64,000 bases of DNA from Streptomyces antibioticus (GTDB lineage: Bacteria > Actinomycetota > Actinomycetes > Streptomycetales > Streptomycetaceae): positions 559,943 through 623,942 of the forward strand of contig NZ_KQ948428.1 in assembly GCF_001514065.1 (NCBI RefSeq). Direction: 5' to 3'. A program made the position numbers and the translations under genes. Of the stretch, positions 45,476-54,345 are shown in pieces (the first letter of the stretch is position 1; every line of letters starts with the position of its first letter). The notes beneath the pieces are model-generated. The model was not told where the DNA came from and did no database searches. It worked only from the letters and a program-made list of their open reading frames with translations.

Positions 45476-47146
45476 TCATTCCTCCGGCGCCAGGGCGCCC
45501 GTGGCCAGACCGTCACGGGCGACCTCGGCGAGCTGTCGGCTCAGCTCGTCGACCTTGCGCATCCCCTCCTCGAACGCGGACACGGCACGGAAGGCAGCGC
45601 CGTACCGACGCTGCTCGTCGATGCCCATACGGGGGATGCGTGAGCCCTTGCCATCGAAGCGGTAGGTCCCGCTCGCGCTCGTGGACCTGCGGGCATTGGA
45701 CGAGCTGCGCAGGAATCCTTGCAGATAGTCCGTGTCGAGCTGCTCGCTGGCCGAGACGGGCTCCGGACCCTCGTAGGCCACAAGCCCGGCGCGGGCCAGA
45801 TCCGCGACGCTGGTGGTGGCGCCGTCCAGCGAGCCCGGCCCGCCGCCCGCCGCGAGTTCGGGCAGAAGGGCGGCGAGTTGACGGATCTGGTCCTCCAAAT
45901 CCTTGCGCAGGGCGACGTATTCAGCGGGATAGTCTCGGTGACGGGAACGGAGATGACTCCCGGGCGTCAGGTCGACCGTGTCGTCGAGGAGTTCGATCAG
46001 CGGCACGTCGGCAACCTGGTCGGGGCGTGGTTCCAGATCCCCGTCGGGTGGGTTCTCCGTCAGGTCGACCATCCTCACGGTGTGGTGCGTGTCCACCCCT
46101 TCCGTGTTCTCGGGGCGCTGGAGACACCACAGGTGCACCGGCAGGGCGTGCGAGGTCGCTGTCCCCGGCGGCAGGGCGATCACTTGACGCACGATGCCCC
46201 GGCGGACGAGTTCCGACCGGATGCGGCGACCGGCCTTGCGGTAGGCGACCGAGGCCGGCATGACCATGAGGACGTGGCCGCCGGGTGCGGTGTGGGCGTA
46301 GGCGTGCTGGAGCCAGGCCAGCTCCCCCTCGGCTTTGGACGGGGTGCCGAGGTCCCAGCGGGAGTCGAGCAGCAACTCCTCCCGCCCCCACTCGGTCACA
46401 CCGGCCGGAGGGTCACAGACGACCAGATCCGCCTTCAGGTCCGGCCATACGTCCGCACGCAATGAATCACCTGCCACGATGAGCACGTCGGAGCGGCCCA
46501 GGAGGTCGGCGCGGAGCTGTGCGAAGCGAGCGCTGTCGTCATCCACTTCCTGGCCGCAGCAGCGCGTCCCGGCGTCGGAGGCTACGGACAGCAGGAGCAC
46601 CCCGATTCCGCAGGCGGGGTCGAAGACCGTGGCGCCGGCCGGCAGTTCGGGGGCGAAGTGGCGGACGGCACGCACCACGCGCTCAGGGGTCACCTGGTCG
46701 GAGCCGGCCCGCCGAGCGGAATCCATAAACCGGTCAGTAAGTCCGTTTACAAGGTCGACGGACGATACGGTTCGGGCGAGCGCCTGCACCCGGGTAGCGA
46801 CGTCGTCTGGCAGCCCTGGTGCTTTCTGCCCGACCAGGGCCGCGGCGACCTGCGCCAGGCCCGAGACCATCTGTTCCCCGTACGCGGCCCGCATGGCCTG
46901 CCACAACTCGACCTCGGGTGACACCTCCTGGCCCTTGCGCTGCCGGTCCAGCCATTCCTGGACCTCGGCGAGCGCGTAGAGCGGACTGTTCGCGGCGCCT
47001 CCGGCCGGCGCGGGGAAGTCGTCGTAGCGCCGACGCCAGTTGGAGACAGCGGCCCGGGTGACTCCGGCCAGCCGGGCGATCTCGGCGCCGGTGACCAGTG
47101 GGCCGGCCGATGGAACGGCGTTGTCCGTCATACCTCCAGCGTACAC
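45476..47146 (-). CDS. N6-adenine DNA methylase (HsdM-like) with N-terminal helix-turn-helix
   Basis: A 556-residue class gamma adenine methyltransferase. Residues 15-70 are a MerR/excisionase-type helix-turn-helix (TGAEIARLAGVTRAAVSNWR, then W-L-D). SAM motif I is VFDPACGIGVLLL near 175, and the catalytic motif IV is CDPPAG in place of the usual NPPF/NPPY, so the first residue is Asp after Cys; activity is plausible but less certain. The C-terminal 130 residues resemble a short target-recognition half. No hsdR or hsdS is adjacent. GTG 47146 has AGGTG seven bases upstream, while ATG 47131 has GGAGG too close. It is convergent with the RelE-UvrD gene (13 bp gap) and divergent from TIGR04141 across a box. 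Confidence 0.82.
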   Translation of the reverse strand: MYAGGMTDNAVPSAGPLVTGAEIARLAGVTRAAVSNWRRRYDDFPAPAGGAANSPLYALAEVQEWLDRQRKGQEVSPEVELWQAMRAAYGEQMVSGLAQVAAALVGQKAPGLPDDVATRVQALARTVSSVDLVNGLTDRFMDSARRAGSDQVTPERVVRAVRHFAPELPAGATVFDPACGIGVLLLSVASDAGTRCCGQEVDDDSARFAQLRADLLGRSDVLIVAGDSLRADVWPDLKADLVVCDPPAGVTEWGREELLLDSRWDLGTPSKAEGELAWLQHAYAHTAPGGHVLMVMPASVAYRKAGRRIRSELVRRGIVRQVIALPPGTATSHALPVHLWCLQRPENTEGVDTHHTVRMVDLTENPPDGDLEPRPDQVADVPLIELLDDTVDLTPGSHLRSRHRDYPAEYVALRKDLEDQIRQLAALLPELAAGGGPGSLDGATTSVADLARAGLVAYEGPEPVSASEQLDTDYLQGFLRSSSNARRSTSASGTYRFDGKGSRIPRMGIDEQRRYGAAFRAVSAFEEGMRKVDELSRQLAEVARDGLATGALAPEE

Positions 47147-47177
47147 GGATCGACACCTGCATTCCAGAGTCTACTGC

Positions 47178-47192
47178 GTTGACAACGTACAC
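47178..47192. promoter_or_regulatory. GTTGAC-N3-GTCAAC box 4 (degenerate)
   Basis: GTTGAC AAC GTACAC keeps the left half-site and 10 of 12 defined bases. It is in the divergent promoter region between the methylase (start 47146) and the TIGR04141 gene (start 47251). The direct repeat CTACTGCGT at 47171-47179 and 47208-47216 flanks it. Confidence 0.5.
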
Positions 47193-47250
47193 AGATGGGC
47201 GCTTCTCTACTGCGTGTACTCGATTCCCTCCTGGCGCACGGAGCCACGCC

Positions 47251-48939
47251 ATGCCCTCGCACACCGAAGTACGCACCGTTTACCGGCTGTCTGGCGTGGC
47301 CCCCACCACCGAAGCCATGCTGGACGCCCTTGACGCCGAACTTCTGGACAGCCTCGGTGCAGATCCCCATTTACCGGAGGCACTCGGGGTCCCGGCCGTG
47401 TACATCACCTGTGGGTTGGAACGCGCCGAGGCCCCGTGGTGCGAGCCCATGTCACGCACCACGGGCATCACGGTCAACGAGAGCGTCCGCCGCACCGCCG
47501 CCGTACTGCTGCTCGCAGTCGATGGCGTGGTGTACGCCATCGGCTGTGACCAGGGGTACCGGTTGATCCCCGAACACCTCAAGGACAAGCGTTTCGGTCT
47601 CTCGTTTGCCATCCGGCAGATGGACCCGAACTTGATCCGCGGAGCCGTGTCGAGATCTCTCGGGCAAGCACGCACGGACATCTCCCTGGTTCCGGGCGGC
47701 GCCTCGGTCCCGTTGCTGGGTATCCGCGACCACTCGCGCATCGTGCGCAGCCTGGGCGGATACCTCGACAACCTGCCGCTCACCCGGTCGCGGTACAGCC
47801 TCGGCAAGGCCGTGAGCGCCCAGGGCGGTTGCGGGCTGCGGATCGCCCTCGGAATCGAACCCGAGGCCCTGCTCTCCGACCTGCGGACCATCGCCAGGAT
47901 CTGCCGCGAGGACATCCCGCACCCGGAGTTGGAGTTCGTCGACCACATCGTCCCGGTGAGCGACCCGACGACCCTCGACACCCTCCGCGAAACCCTGGAC
48001 GACCGTCTCGGCCGACCCGACGAGAGAGGCTTCTCCGTCTGTGTCCCCTCCGAACATCACACGGCATACGCGGAGGCCACCACGTACATGACCCAGATCA
48101 ACAGCGACAACGGAGCCCTGCTCTCGGACGACTTCGACCTCGGATACGTGCTCACCCGGGCCCGGCTCGCACCGCCCGGCCGGCGCCTCAAGGCACTGCG
48201 CGAAGGGACGGTGACCCTGGCCAGGGGCCGCCGGAGGGGGATCGGCGACACGCTCGCCGTCACCAGCGCGCTGACCTGGCTGGAGACCAGTGTGTCCCTC
48301 GGCTCCAGACGGTTCTTCCTGATGGACGGCGAGTGGTACGAGGCCGGGGCCGCCTACGTCGAAGAGTGCCGGGCCACGGTGCGGGAGCTGTTCTCTCCTT
48401 TGCCTTCCGTCTCCCTCCCCTCCTGGGAGGACGGCGAGTCGGAGAACTCCTACAACAACAGAGTGGCTGACGAGTACAACAGCGAGGTGGCTGACGGTCA
48501 GCCCCGCTGGCTCTGCCTCGACACCAAGAACGTCGCCAACCCTCTCCGGCCCAGGGACCAGGTCGAGATCTGCGACCTGCTCACGCCGGACGACACCCTG
48601 GTCCTCGTCAAGCGGGCAGGTGGTTCCGGTCCGCTGAGCCACCTGTTCAGCCAGGCCAGGGTCGCGGTGGAACTGCTCCAGGAGTCCGCCCGGGTCCGCA
48701 GCGAGTTCACCGCCAAGGTGGCCCGGCTGAGTCGAGGCGCACGCCGGCTTCCTGATGACTACACGCCCAAGCGAATCGTCCTTGCGATGCTCCTGAAGAA
48801 CCGCACGAGCCTGACCCCTGCCTCCGTCTTCGGCTTCTCCCAGATCACCATCGCGCAGACCGCGAAGGAGTTGGCGGCACGAGGGGTGACTGTCGAGGTC
48901 ATCGGCATCGCTGAAAGCGGCATCGACGCACTTACATAG
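47251..48939 (+). CDS. TIGR04141/DUF6119 family sporadically distributed protein
   Basis: A 562-residue protein matching the TIGR04141 (DUF6119) family by its conserved centre: VYAIGCDQGYRLIPEHLKDK, FGLSFAIRQMDPNLIRGAV, then a D-x-x-R-x-LGGYLDN segment near residues 155-175, followed by a long variable region with DGEWYEAGAAYVEECRATVR. The family is scattered through bacteria and is often found near restriction and defence genes; its activity is unknown. ATG 47251 follows GGAG at eight bases. Divergent from the adenine methylase; the GTTGAC-type box between them suggests joint control with the other island operons. Confidence 0.72.
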   Translation: MPSHTEVRTVYRLSGVAPTTEAMLDALDAELLDSLGADPHLPEALGVPAVYITCGLERAEAPWCEPMSRTTGITVNESVRRTAAVLLLAVDGVVYAIGCDQGYRLIPEHLKDKRFGLSFAIRQMDPNLIRGAVSRSLGQARTDISLVPGGASVPLLGIRDHSRIVRSLGGYLDNLPLTRSRYSLGKAVSAQGGCGLRIALGIEPEALLSDLRTIARICREDIPHPELEFVDHIVPVSDPTTLDTLRETLDDRLGRPDERGFSVCVPSEHHTAYAEATTYMTQINSDNGALLSDDFDLGYVLTRARLAPPGRRLKALREGTVTLARGRRRGIGDTLAVTSALTWLETSVSLGSRRFFLMDGEWYEAGAAYVEECRATVRELFSPLPSVSLPSWEDGESENSYNNRVADEYNSEVADGQPRWLCLDTKNVANPLRPRDQVEICDLLTPDDTLVLVKRAGGSGPLSHLFSQARVAVELLQESARVRSEFTAKVARLSRGARRLPDDYTPKRIVLAMLLKNRTSLTPASVFGFSQITIAQTAKELAARGVTVEVIGIAESGIDALT

Positions 48940-49377
48940 CCTCGGTGCGAGGCGGAGACCAGTGCAGCGGTATGACGGTTGCCGTCACCTGTTGCCGGCT
49001 GCCGTGGAATACCGCCGGAAGTGCTGGTTCTCCGGCGGTCTGGCCAGTTCCACACCGCGAACCCTCCCAGCGCGCCAGGTCACAGGCCGACCCGTTGTCT
49101 TCCGTGACATGACATCTGACAGGCCCGTGCCCTCGCACGACCGACCTTGCCCTGTTGAGCGGATAGCCGTCTGATACGTCCTTCTGCACCGGACAGCTGT
49201 CCGCTGGTGCCTTTCGGTCGCGCCCTCGACGCGACCGGCCCCACCCGTCGCCGCCCGCAGACCGGAAGCGCTGGACGACCTGGCACGGTGGCGATCCGCG
49301 CCCCCAACACCGTCGCCGCTGCCGCCTCATGGGCGTCGACTCTTCCTCGACGCAGCGGCATGTGACATAGTACTGAC
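48940..49377. other. 438-bp gap between the defence island and the hydroxyproline cluster
   Basis: No convincing gene. Short open frames exist on both strands but lack ribosome binding sites and family features. The right end contains the operator at 49361-49373 and the start region of the first catabolic gene. This gap marks the right border of the defence island. Confidence 0.55.
49361..49373 (+). promoter_or_regulatory. Hydroxyproline-cluster operator, site 1
   Basis: TGTGACATAGTAC, one of three matches in the cluster to the pattern GTGACATNG[CT]AC. It ends four bases before the GTG start of the oxidase gene, where binding would block transcription or initiation. The GntR-family regulator at 54400 is the likely ligand. 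Confidence 0.6.
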
Positions 49378-50541
49378 GTGACCAAGCGACTGACCTGCGA
49401 CGTCGTGGTAGTCGGAGCCGGGATGGCGGGTGCGGCCTGTGCGCTGTACGCCGCTCGTGCCGGCCTGGACGTCACCGTGGTGGACCGCGGCCCGGTGGCC
49501 GGGGGCACGACCGGTGCGGGCGAGGGCAATCTGCTGGTCTCCGACAAGGAGCCGGGTCCCGAGCTCGAACTCGCCCTGCTGTCGCAGCGGTTGTGGGCCG
49601 AGTTGGCCGCCGAGCCGGGGCTGGGGGCCGCTTTCGAGTACGAACCCAAGGGCGGTGTCGTCGTCGCGTCCACGCCCGAGGGACTCACCGCCCTGGAGGG
49701 GTTCGCCGCCGGGCAACGGGCCGCCGGGGTCGAGGCGGTGAGCGTCGCCCCCGACCAACTCCGTGAGCTGGAACCGTACTTGACGCCGGACACGGCGGGT
49801 GGCGTGCTCTACCCCCAGGACGCCCAGGTGATGCCGACGCTGGCCGCCGCGCATCTCCTACGGGCTTCGCGCGCACGCCTGTTGACCGGCTGGAACGTGA
49901 TCGACGTACCGCGCGGCGCCGACGGTGCCGTACGCGGGGTGCGCACCGACCGGGGCGAGATCCACGCGCCGACGGTCGTGAACGCGGCCGGCACCTGGGG
50001 TGGTGAGCTCGCCGCGCTAGTCGGCGTGCACCTGCCCGTCCTCCCCCGGCGCGGCTTCGTCCTGGTCACCGAGCCGCTCCCGCGCCGGGTCCGGCACAAG
50101 GTGTACGCCGCCGACTATGTGGCCGACGTGGCCAGCGACTCGGCGGCACTACAGACCTCGCCAGTGGTGGAGGGCACGGCCGCCGGGCCGGTCCTGATCG
50201 GCGCGAGCCGGGAGCGGATCGGCTTCGACCGCTCCTTCTCGCTGCCCGCCGTACGGGCGTTGGCGGCGGGCGCGACCCGGCTGTTCCCGTTCCTGGCGGA
50301 CGTCCGGGCGATGCGCACGTACCTCGGCTTCCGCCCCTACATGCCCGACCACCTCCCCGCGATCGGCCCCGATCCACGCGTCCCCGGCCTCGTCCACGCC
50401 TGTGGGCACGAGGGCGCCGGCATCGGACTCGGCACCGGCACCGGGCAGTTGATCGCCCAAGTGCTGAGCGGCAAGGTGCCCGAGCTGGATCTGACGCCGT
50501 TCCGTCCCGACCGCTTCGCCCCCGCCGAGGAGGACGCGTGA
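49378..50541 (+). CDS. FAD-dependent D-amino-acid oxidoreductase (cis-4-hydroxy-D-proline dehydrogenase catalytic subunit)
   Basis: A 387-residue DAO-family flavoprotein. The N-terminal dinucleotide fold is VVVVGAGMAGAACALYAARAG, with an EGNLLVSDK block and the C-terminal FAD contact CGHEGAGIGLGTGTG. With the following two genes it forms the three-subunit oxidase (LhpB-E-F type) that converts cis-4-hydroxy-D-proline to 1-pyrroline-4-hydroxy-2-carboxylate. The substrate is inferred from the epimerase and lyase downstream; D-proline is an alternative. No Shine-Dalgarno sequence precedes GTG 49378, suggesting a leaderless message. GTGA overlap with the next gene. Confidence 0.82.
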   Translation: MTKRLTCDVVVVGAGMAGAACALYAARAGLDVTVVDRGPVAGGTTGAGEGNLLVSDKEPGPELELALLSQRLWAELAAEPGLGAAFEYEPKGGVVVASTPEGLTALEGFAAGQRAAGVEAVSVAPDQLRELEPYLTPDTAGGVLYPQDAQVMPTLAAAHLLRASRARLLTGWNVIDVPRGADGAVRGVRTDRGEIHAPTVVNAAGTWGGELAALVGVHLPVLPRRGFVLVTEPLPRRVRHKVYAADYVADVASDSAALQTSPVVEGTAAGPVLIGASRERIGFDRSFSLPAVRALAAGATRLFPFLADVRAMRTYLGFRPYMPDHLPAIGPDPRVPGLVHACGHEGAGIGLGTGTGQLIAQVLSGKVPELDLTPFRPDRFAPAEEDA

Positions 50542-50837
50542 ACCCCATGGAGCTGGCCCAGGCCCGTCCCGGGCCCGCGTTCACCGTCACCCTCGACGGG
50601 CGCGAGATCGAGGCGCTGCCCGGCCAGACCGTCGCCGCCGCGCTCTGGACGGCCGGGATCACCTCCTGGCGGAGCACCCGCGGCGAGGGCCGTCCGCGGG
50701 GCGTCCTCTGCGGCATCGGCGTCTGCTACGACTGCCTGGTCACCGTCAACGACCGCCCCAACCAGCGAGCTTGCCTCGTACCGCTGAAGCCGGGCGACGC
50801 GATCCGCACGCAGGAGGGGACAGGTCATGACGGCTGA
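50538..50837 (+). CDS. [2Fe-2S] ferredoxin-like small subunit of the oxidase
   Basis: A 99-residue HcnA-like protein with a plant-ferredoxin fold; cluster cysteines lie in GVLCGIGVCYDCLVTVNDRP and RACLVPL (C-x4-C-x2-C-xn-C). It carries electrons between the two flavoprotein subunits. Its GTG overlaps the upstream stop as GTGA and its end overlaps the next start by 11 bases, so the three subunits are tightly coupled. Confidence 0.85.
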   Translation: MNPMELAQARPGPAFTVTLDGREIEALPGQTVAAALWTAGITSWRSTRGEGRPRGVLCGIGVCYDCLVTVNDRPNQRACLVPLKPGDAIRTQEGTGHDG

Positions 50838-52299
50838 ACGGCCGCATCTGGCGGTGATCGGTGCCGGTCCCGCGGGGCTGGCTGCCACGCTCGCCGCCGC
50901 CCGGCACGGCGTACGGGTCACCCTCGTCGACTCGGCGCCCGAGGCGGGCGGCCAGTACTACCGGCAGCCCGCGCGCGCCCTCGGCGCACGACGACCCGAG
51001 GCCCTGCATCACGAGTGGCGAACGTGGGAGCGGCTACGGGACGGGCTGCGGTCCCTTCAACAGCAGGGCTCTGTCACGCAGTTGACCGACCATCACGTCT
51101 GGCTCGTCGAGCGGCGCCCCGGCGGCTTCACCGTGCACGCGCTGCTCGGCCCGGAGCAGACCGAACCGGCCGAGGTGCGCGCCGACGCCGTCCTGCTGGC
51201 CACCGGTGGCTACGAGAAGGTGCTGCCCTTCCCCGGCTGGACCCTCCCCGGTGTCGTCACCGCGGGCGGCGCGCAGGCCATGCTCAAGGGCGCTCTCTCG
51301 GTGAGCGGGCGCACCGCCGTCGTCGCCGGGACCGGGCCGCTGCTCCTGCCCGTCGCCACCGGCCTCGCGGCGGCGGGCGTCCGGGTGGCGGCGCTGGTGG
51401 AGTCCGCCGACCCCCGGGACTTCCTACGACGGTCACGCGCGCTGTCCGCCCACCCCGCCAAGCTCGCCGAAGGCACCCGGTACGCGGCCCAGTTGGCCCG
51501 GCACCGGGTGCGCACCCTGGTCCACCACACCGTCGTCGAGGCACACGGCACCGACCGGCTGGAGGCCGTGACCGTCGCCGCGCTCGACCGCTCCGGACGC
51601 GTCCGGCCCGGCACCGGGCGCCGTATCGCCTGCGACACCCTGGCCGTCGGCCACGGCATGCTGCCGCACACCGATCTCGCCCAGGGGCTGGGCTGCCGGA
51701 TCGACGGGGTCGCGGTGCACGTGGACGACGAGCAGCGCACCGATGTGCCGGGCGTGTGGGCGGCGGGCGAGGCCACCGGCATCGGCGGCGCGGCCCTCTC
51801 GCTCGCCGAGGGGCACATCGCGGGGCGGTCGATCGCCGCACGCCTGAAGGGAGTTGAGCCGGACCCGCACGACTGGGCGGGGGCGGCACGGGCCCGTACG
51901 GCGCTCCGGAGGTTCTTCGCCACGCTCGACGAGGTCTACGCCCCGCCCGCGCACTGGGCCGAGCGGATCACCGACGACACGGTGGTGTGCCGCTGCGAGG
52001 AGGTCACCGGCGGTGCGATCCGGGAGGCCGTGACCGGGCTGGGCGCCGGGGACGAGCGGACCGTGAAGTTGCTGACGCGGGCCGGGATGGGCTGGTGCCA
52101 GGGGCGGATGTGCGGTTCCGCGGTGGCCGGGCTCGCCGGCTGCCCCGAGACGGCCGCGCGCCGGCCGTTCGCCCGCCCGGTACCGCTGGGCGTGCTCGCC
52201 CGGGCCGGGGAAGCCCTCGCTCCAGAGGTCCCGGCTCCAGGGGCCCCGGCTCCGGAAAAGCCGCCTCCGGCGGCCCAGGTGCCCGAGACCGAGGCCTAG
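50827..52299 (+). CDS. FAD/NAD(P)-binding subunit with BFD-like [2Fe-2S] domain
   Basis: A 490-residue HcnB/LhpE-like flavoprotein. FAD binding is shown by AVIGAGPAGLAATLAAARHG, a second nucleotide fold by GRTAVVAGTGPLLLPVATGL, and GVWAAGEATGIGGAALSLAEGH closes the fold. A C-terminal BFD-like cluster domain has CRCEEVTGGAIREAV and GWCQGRMC, i.e. four cysteines. The last 30 residues are a Pro/Ala/Glu tail of no known role. It completes the hydroxyproline oxidase complex encoded by the three overlapping genes. Confidence 0.84.
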   Translation: MTAERPHLAVIGAGPAGLAATLAAARHGVRVTLVDSAPEAGGQYYRQPARALGARRPEALHHEWRTWERLRDGLRSLQQQGSVTQLTDHHVWLVERRPGGFTVHALLGPEQTEPAEVRADAVLLATGGYEKVLPFPGWTLPGVVTAGGAQAMLKGALSVSGRTAVVAGTGPLLLPVATGLAAAGVRVAALVESADPRDFLRRSRALSAHPAKLAEGTRYAAQLARHRVRTLVHHTVVEAHGTDRLEAVTVAALDRSGRVRPGTGRRIACDTLAVGHGMLPHTDLAQGLGCRIDGVAVHVDDEQRTDVPGVWAAGEATGIGGAALSLAEGHIAGRSIAARLKGVEPDPHDWAGAARARTALRRFFATLDEVYAPPAHWAERITDDTVVCRCEEVTGGAIREAVTGLGAGDERTVKLLTRAGMGWCQGRMCGSAVAGLAGCPETAARRPFARPVPLGVLARAGEALAPEVPAPGAPAPEKPPPAAQVPETEA

Positions 52300-52312
52300 C
52301 CCTACGCCATCA

Positions 52313-52325
52313 GTGCCATGTCACA
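52313..52325 (-). promoter_or_regulatory. Hydroxyproline-cluster operator, site 2
   Basis: On the minus strand TGTGACATGGCAC, matching GTGACATNG[CT]AC. It lies 35 bp upstream of the lyase start in a 60-bp gap, suggesting a second regulated promoter inside the cluster. Confidence 0.55.
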
Positions 52326-52359
52326 CACCCATCACCTCACCATCGCAGAAGGGCTCCCG

Positions 52360-53262
52360 ATGACCACCACCCCGCAGACCCGCCCTTGGCGCGGCATCCT
52401 CGTCGCCACCGCGCTCCCGCTCCGCGGCGACGACCTCTCCGTCGACCACGACAAGTACGCCGAGCACTGCGCCTGGCTGGTCGAGAAGGGCTGCGACGGC
52501 GTCGTGCCGAACGGCTCGCTCGGCGAGTACCAGGTGCTCACGCCCGAGGAGCGCGCCAAGGTCGTCGAGACGGCCGTGGCCGCGATCGGCGGGGAGCGGG
52601 TGATGCCGGGGGTCGCCGCCTACGGCTCGGCCGAGTCCCGCCGCTGGGCCGAGCAGGCACGTGACGCCGGATGCGCCGCGGTGATGCTGCTGCCGCCCAA
52701 CGCGTACCGCGCCGACGAGCGTTCGGTGCTGGCGCATTACGCCGAGGTCGCGAAGGCGGGCGTGCCGGTGGTGGCGTACAACAACCCCATCGACACCAAG
52801 GTCGACCTCGTGCCGGAGCTGCTGGCGAAACTGCACGGCGAGGGACACATCCACGCCGTCAAGGAGTTCTCCGGCGATGTGCGGCGCGCCTACCAGCTCG
52901 CCGAACTCGCCCCGGAACTCGACCTGTTGATCGGCGCCGACGACGTCCTGCTGGAGCTGGCGGTCGCCGGGGCGGTGGGCTGGGTGGCCGGCTACCCGAA
53001 CGCGCTGCCGCTCGCGTCCGTCGAGCTGTACCGGGCGGCCGTCGCCGGGGACCTCGGCACCGCCAGGAAGCTCTATGAGCAGCTGCACCCGCTGCTGCGC
53101 TGGGATTCCAAGGTCGAGTTCGTGCAGGCCATCAAACTGTCCATGGACGTCGTCGGCCGGCACGGCGGCGCCTGCCGGCCGCCGCGGGTGCCGCTGCTGC
53201 CCGAGCAGGAGGCCGTCGTGCGGGCCGCCACGGAGAAGGCCGTCGCCGCCGGACTCGCGTGA
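52360..53262 (+). CDS. Dihydrodipicolinate synthase family deaminase/lyase (pyrroline-hydroxycarboxylate deaminase type)
   Basis: A 300-residue class I aldolase-fold enzyme of the DapA/NAL family. The Schiff-base Lys is Lys168 (HAVKEFSGD) and the catalytic Tyr is Tyr140 (VVAYNNPID); a G-S-L-G-E motif near residue 52 binds the keto-acid. In hydroxyproline operons this family converts 1-pyrroline-4-hydroxy-2-carboxylate to alpha-ketoglutarate semialdehyde and ammonia. The ATG at 52360 is taken (AGAAGGG upstream) rather than an ATG at 52318, which falls in the operator. The role is inferred from context; sequence alone would allow other keto-acid lyases. Confidence 0.8.
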   Translation: MTTTPQTRPWRGILVATALPLRGDDLSVDHDKYAEHCAWLVEKGCDGVVPNGSLGEYQVLTPEERAKVVETAVAAIGGERVMPGVAAYGSAESRRWAEQARDAGCAAVMLLPPNAYRADERSVLAHYAEVAKAGVPVVAYNNPIDTKVDLVPELLAKLHGEGHIHAVKEFSGDVRRAYQLAELAPELDLLIGADDVLLELAVAGAVGWVAGYPNALPLASVELYRAAVAGDLGTARKLYEQLHPLLRWDSKVEFVQAIKLSMDVVGRHGGACRPPRVPLLPEQEAVVRAATEKAVAAGLA

Positions 53263-53298
53263 CCCCCCGCCCCCGCAGCTCGCGAAGGAGACCGCATC

Positions 53299-54300
53299 AT
53301 GCGCAACAAACTCGTCCTGCACGCCGTCGACTCGCACACCGAGGGCATGCCCACCCGGGTGATCACCGGCGGCATCGGCACGATCCCGGGCGCCACGATG
53401 AACGAGCGGCGGCTGTACTTCCGTGAACACCGCGACGACATCAAGCAGTTGCTGATGAACGAGCCGCGCGGGCACTCCGCGATGAGCGGCGCGATCCTCC
53501 AGCCGCCGACCCGCCCCGACTGCGACTGGGGCGTGGTCTACATCGAGGTCTCCGGGTACCTCCCGATGTGCGGGCACGGCACGATCGGCGTGGCGACCGT
53601 CCTCGTGGAGACCGGCATGGTCGAGGTCGTCGAGCCCGTCACCACCATCCGCCTCGACACCCCGGCGGGCCTGGTCGTCGCCGAGGTCGAGGTGGTGGAC
53701 GGCGCCGCGAAGGCGGTCACGCTCCAGAACGTGCCGTCGTACTCCGTGGCCCTCGACCGCAAGATCACGCTCGCCGACGGGCGGACGGTGACCTACGACA
53801 TGGCGTACGGCGGCAACTTCTACGCCATCCTGCCGCTGGAGCAGTTCGGCCTGCCCTTCGACCGTGCCCGCAAGGACGACATCCTCGCCGCCGGGCTGTC
53901 GCTGATGGCGGCGGTCAACGCCGAGGAGGAGCCGGTCCACCCCGAGGATCCGTCCATCCGCGGCTGTCACCACGTCCATCTGATCGCTCCCGGCGCCACC
54001 GCCCGGCACTCCCGGCACGCCATGGCCATCCACCCCGGCTGGTTCGACCGCTCCCCCTGCGGCACCGGCACCAGCGCCCGCATGGCCCAGCTGCACGCGC
54101 GCGGCGAACTCCCCCTGCACACCGAGTTCGTGAACGAGTCCTTCATCGGCACCCGGTTCACCGGCCGCCTCCTCGGCACCACGGAGGTCGCAGGACGCCC
54201 GGCCGTTCTGCCCAGCTTCACCGGCCGCGCCTGGATCACCGGCACCGCGCAGTACCTGCTCGACCCGTCCGACCCGTTCCCGGCCGGATTCGTCCTGTAG
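53299..54300 (+). CDS. Proline racemase family 4-hydroxyproline 2-epimerase
   Basis: A 333-residue proline racemase family enzyme that inverts C2 of trans-4-hydroxy-L-proline. Both catalytic cysteines are present: Cys91 in MCGHGTIG and Cys254 in SPCGTGTSARMAQL. This excludes the trans-3-hydroxyproline dehydratase subfamily, which has Thr at the second site. Discrimination between proline racemase and hydroxyproline epimerase rests on the operon. GAAGGAG precedes ATG 53299. It feeds the oxidase encoded upstream. Confidence 0.88.
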   Translation: MRNKLVLHAVDSHTEGMPTRVITGGIGTIPGATMNERRLYFREHRDDIKQLLMNEPRGHSAMSGAILQPPTRPDCDWGVVYIEVSGYLPMCGHGTIGVATVLVETGMVEVVEPVTTIRLDTPAGLVVAEVEVVDGAAKAVTLQNVPSYSVALDRKITLADGRTVTYDMAYGGNFYAILPLEQFGLPFDRARKDDILAAGLSLMAAVNAEEEPVHPEDPSIRGCHHVHLIAPGATARHSRHAMAIHPGWFDRSPCGTGTSARMAQLHARGELPLHTEFVNESFIGTRFTGRLLGTTEVAGRPAVLPSFTGRAWITGTAQYLLDPSDPFPAGFVL

Positions 54301-54345
54301 ACCGCGGGGCCGGCGCCGCCGTGTCCCGCAGGGATACTGGTGGTG

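Noticed and set aside
46745-46759. GTTTAC AAG GTCGAC as a fifth regulatory box
   Set aside because: Lies inside the methylase coding sequence and matches only 10 of 12 bases; likely chance.
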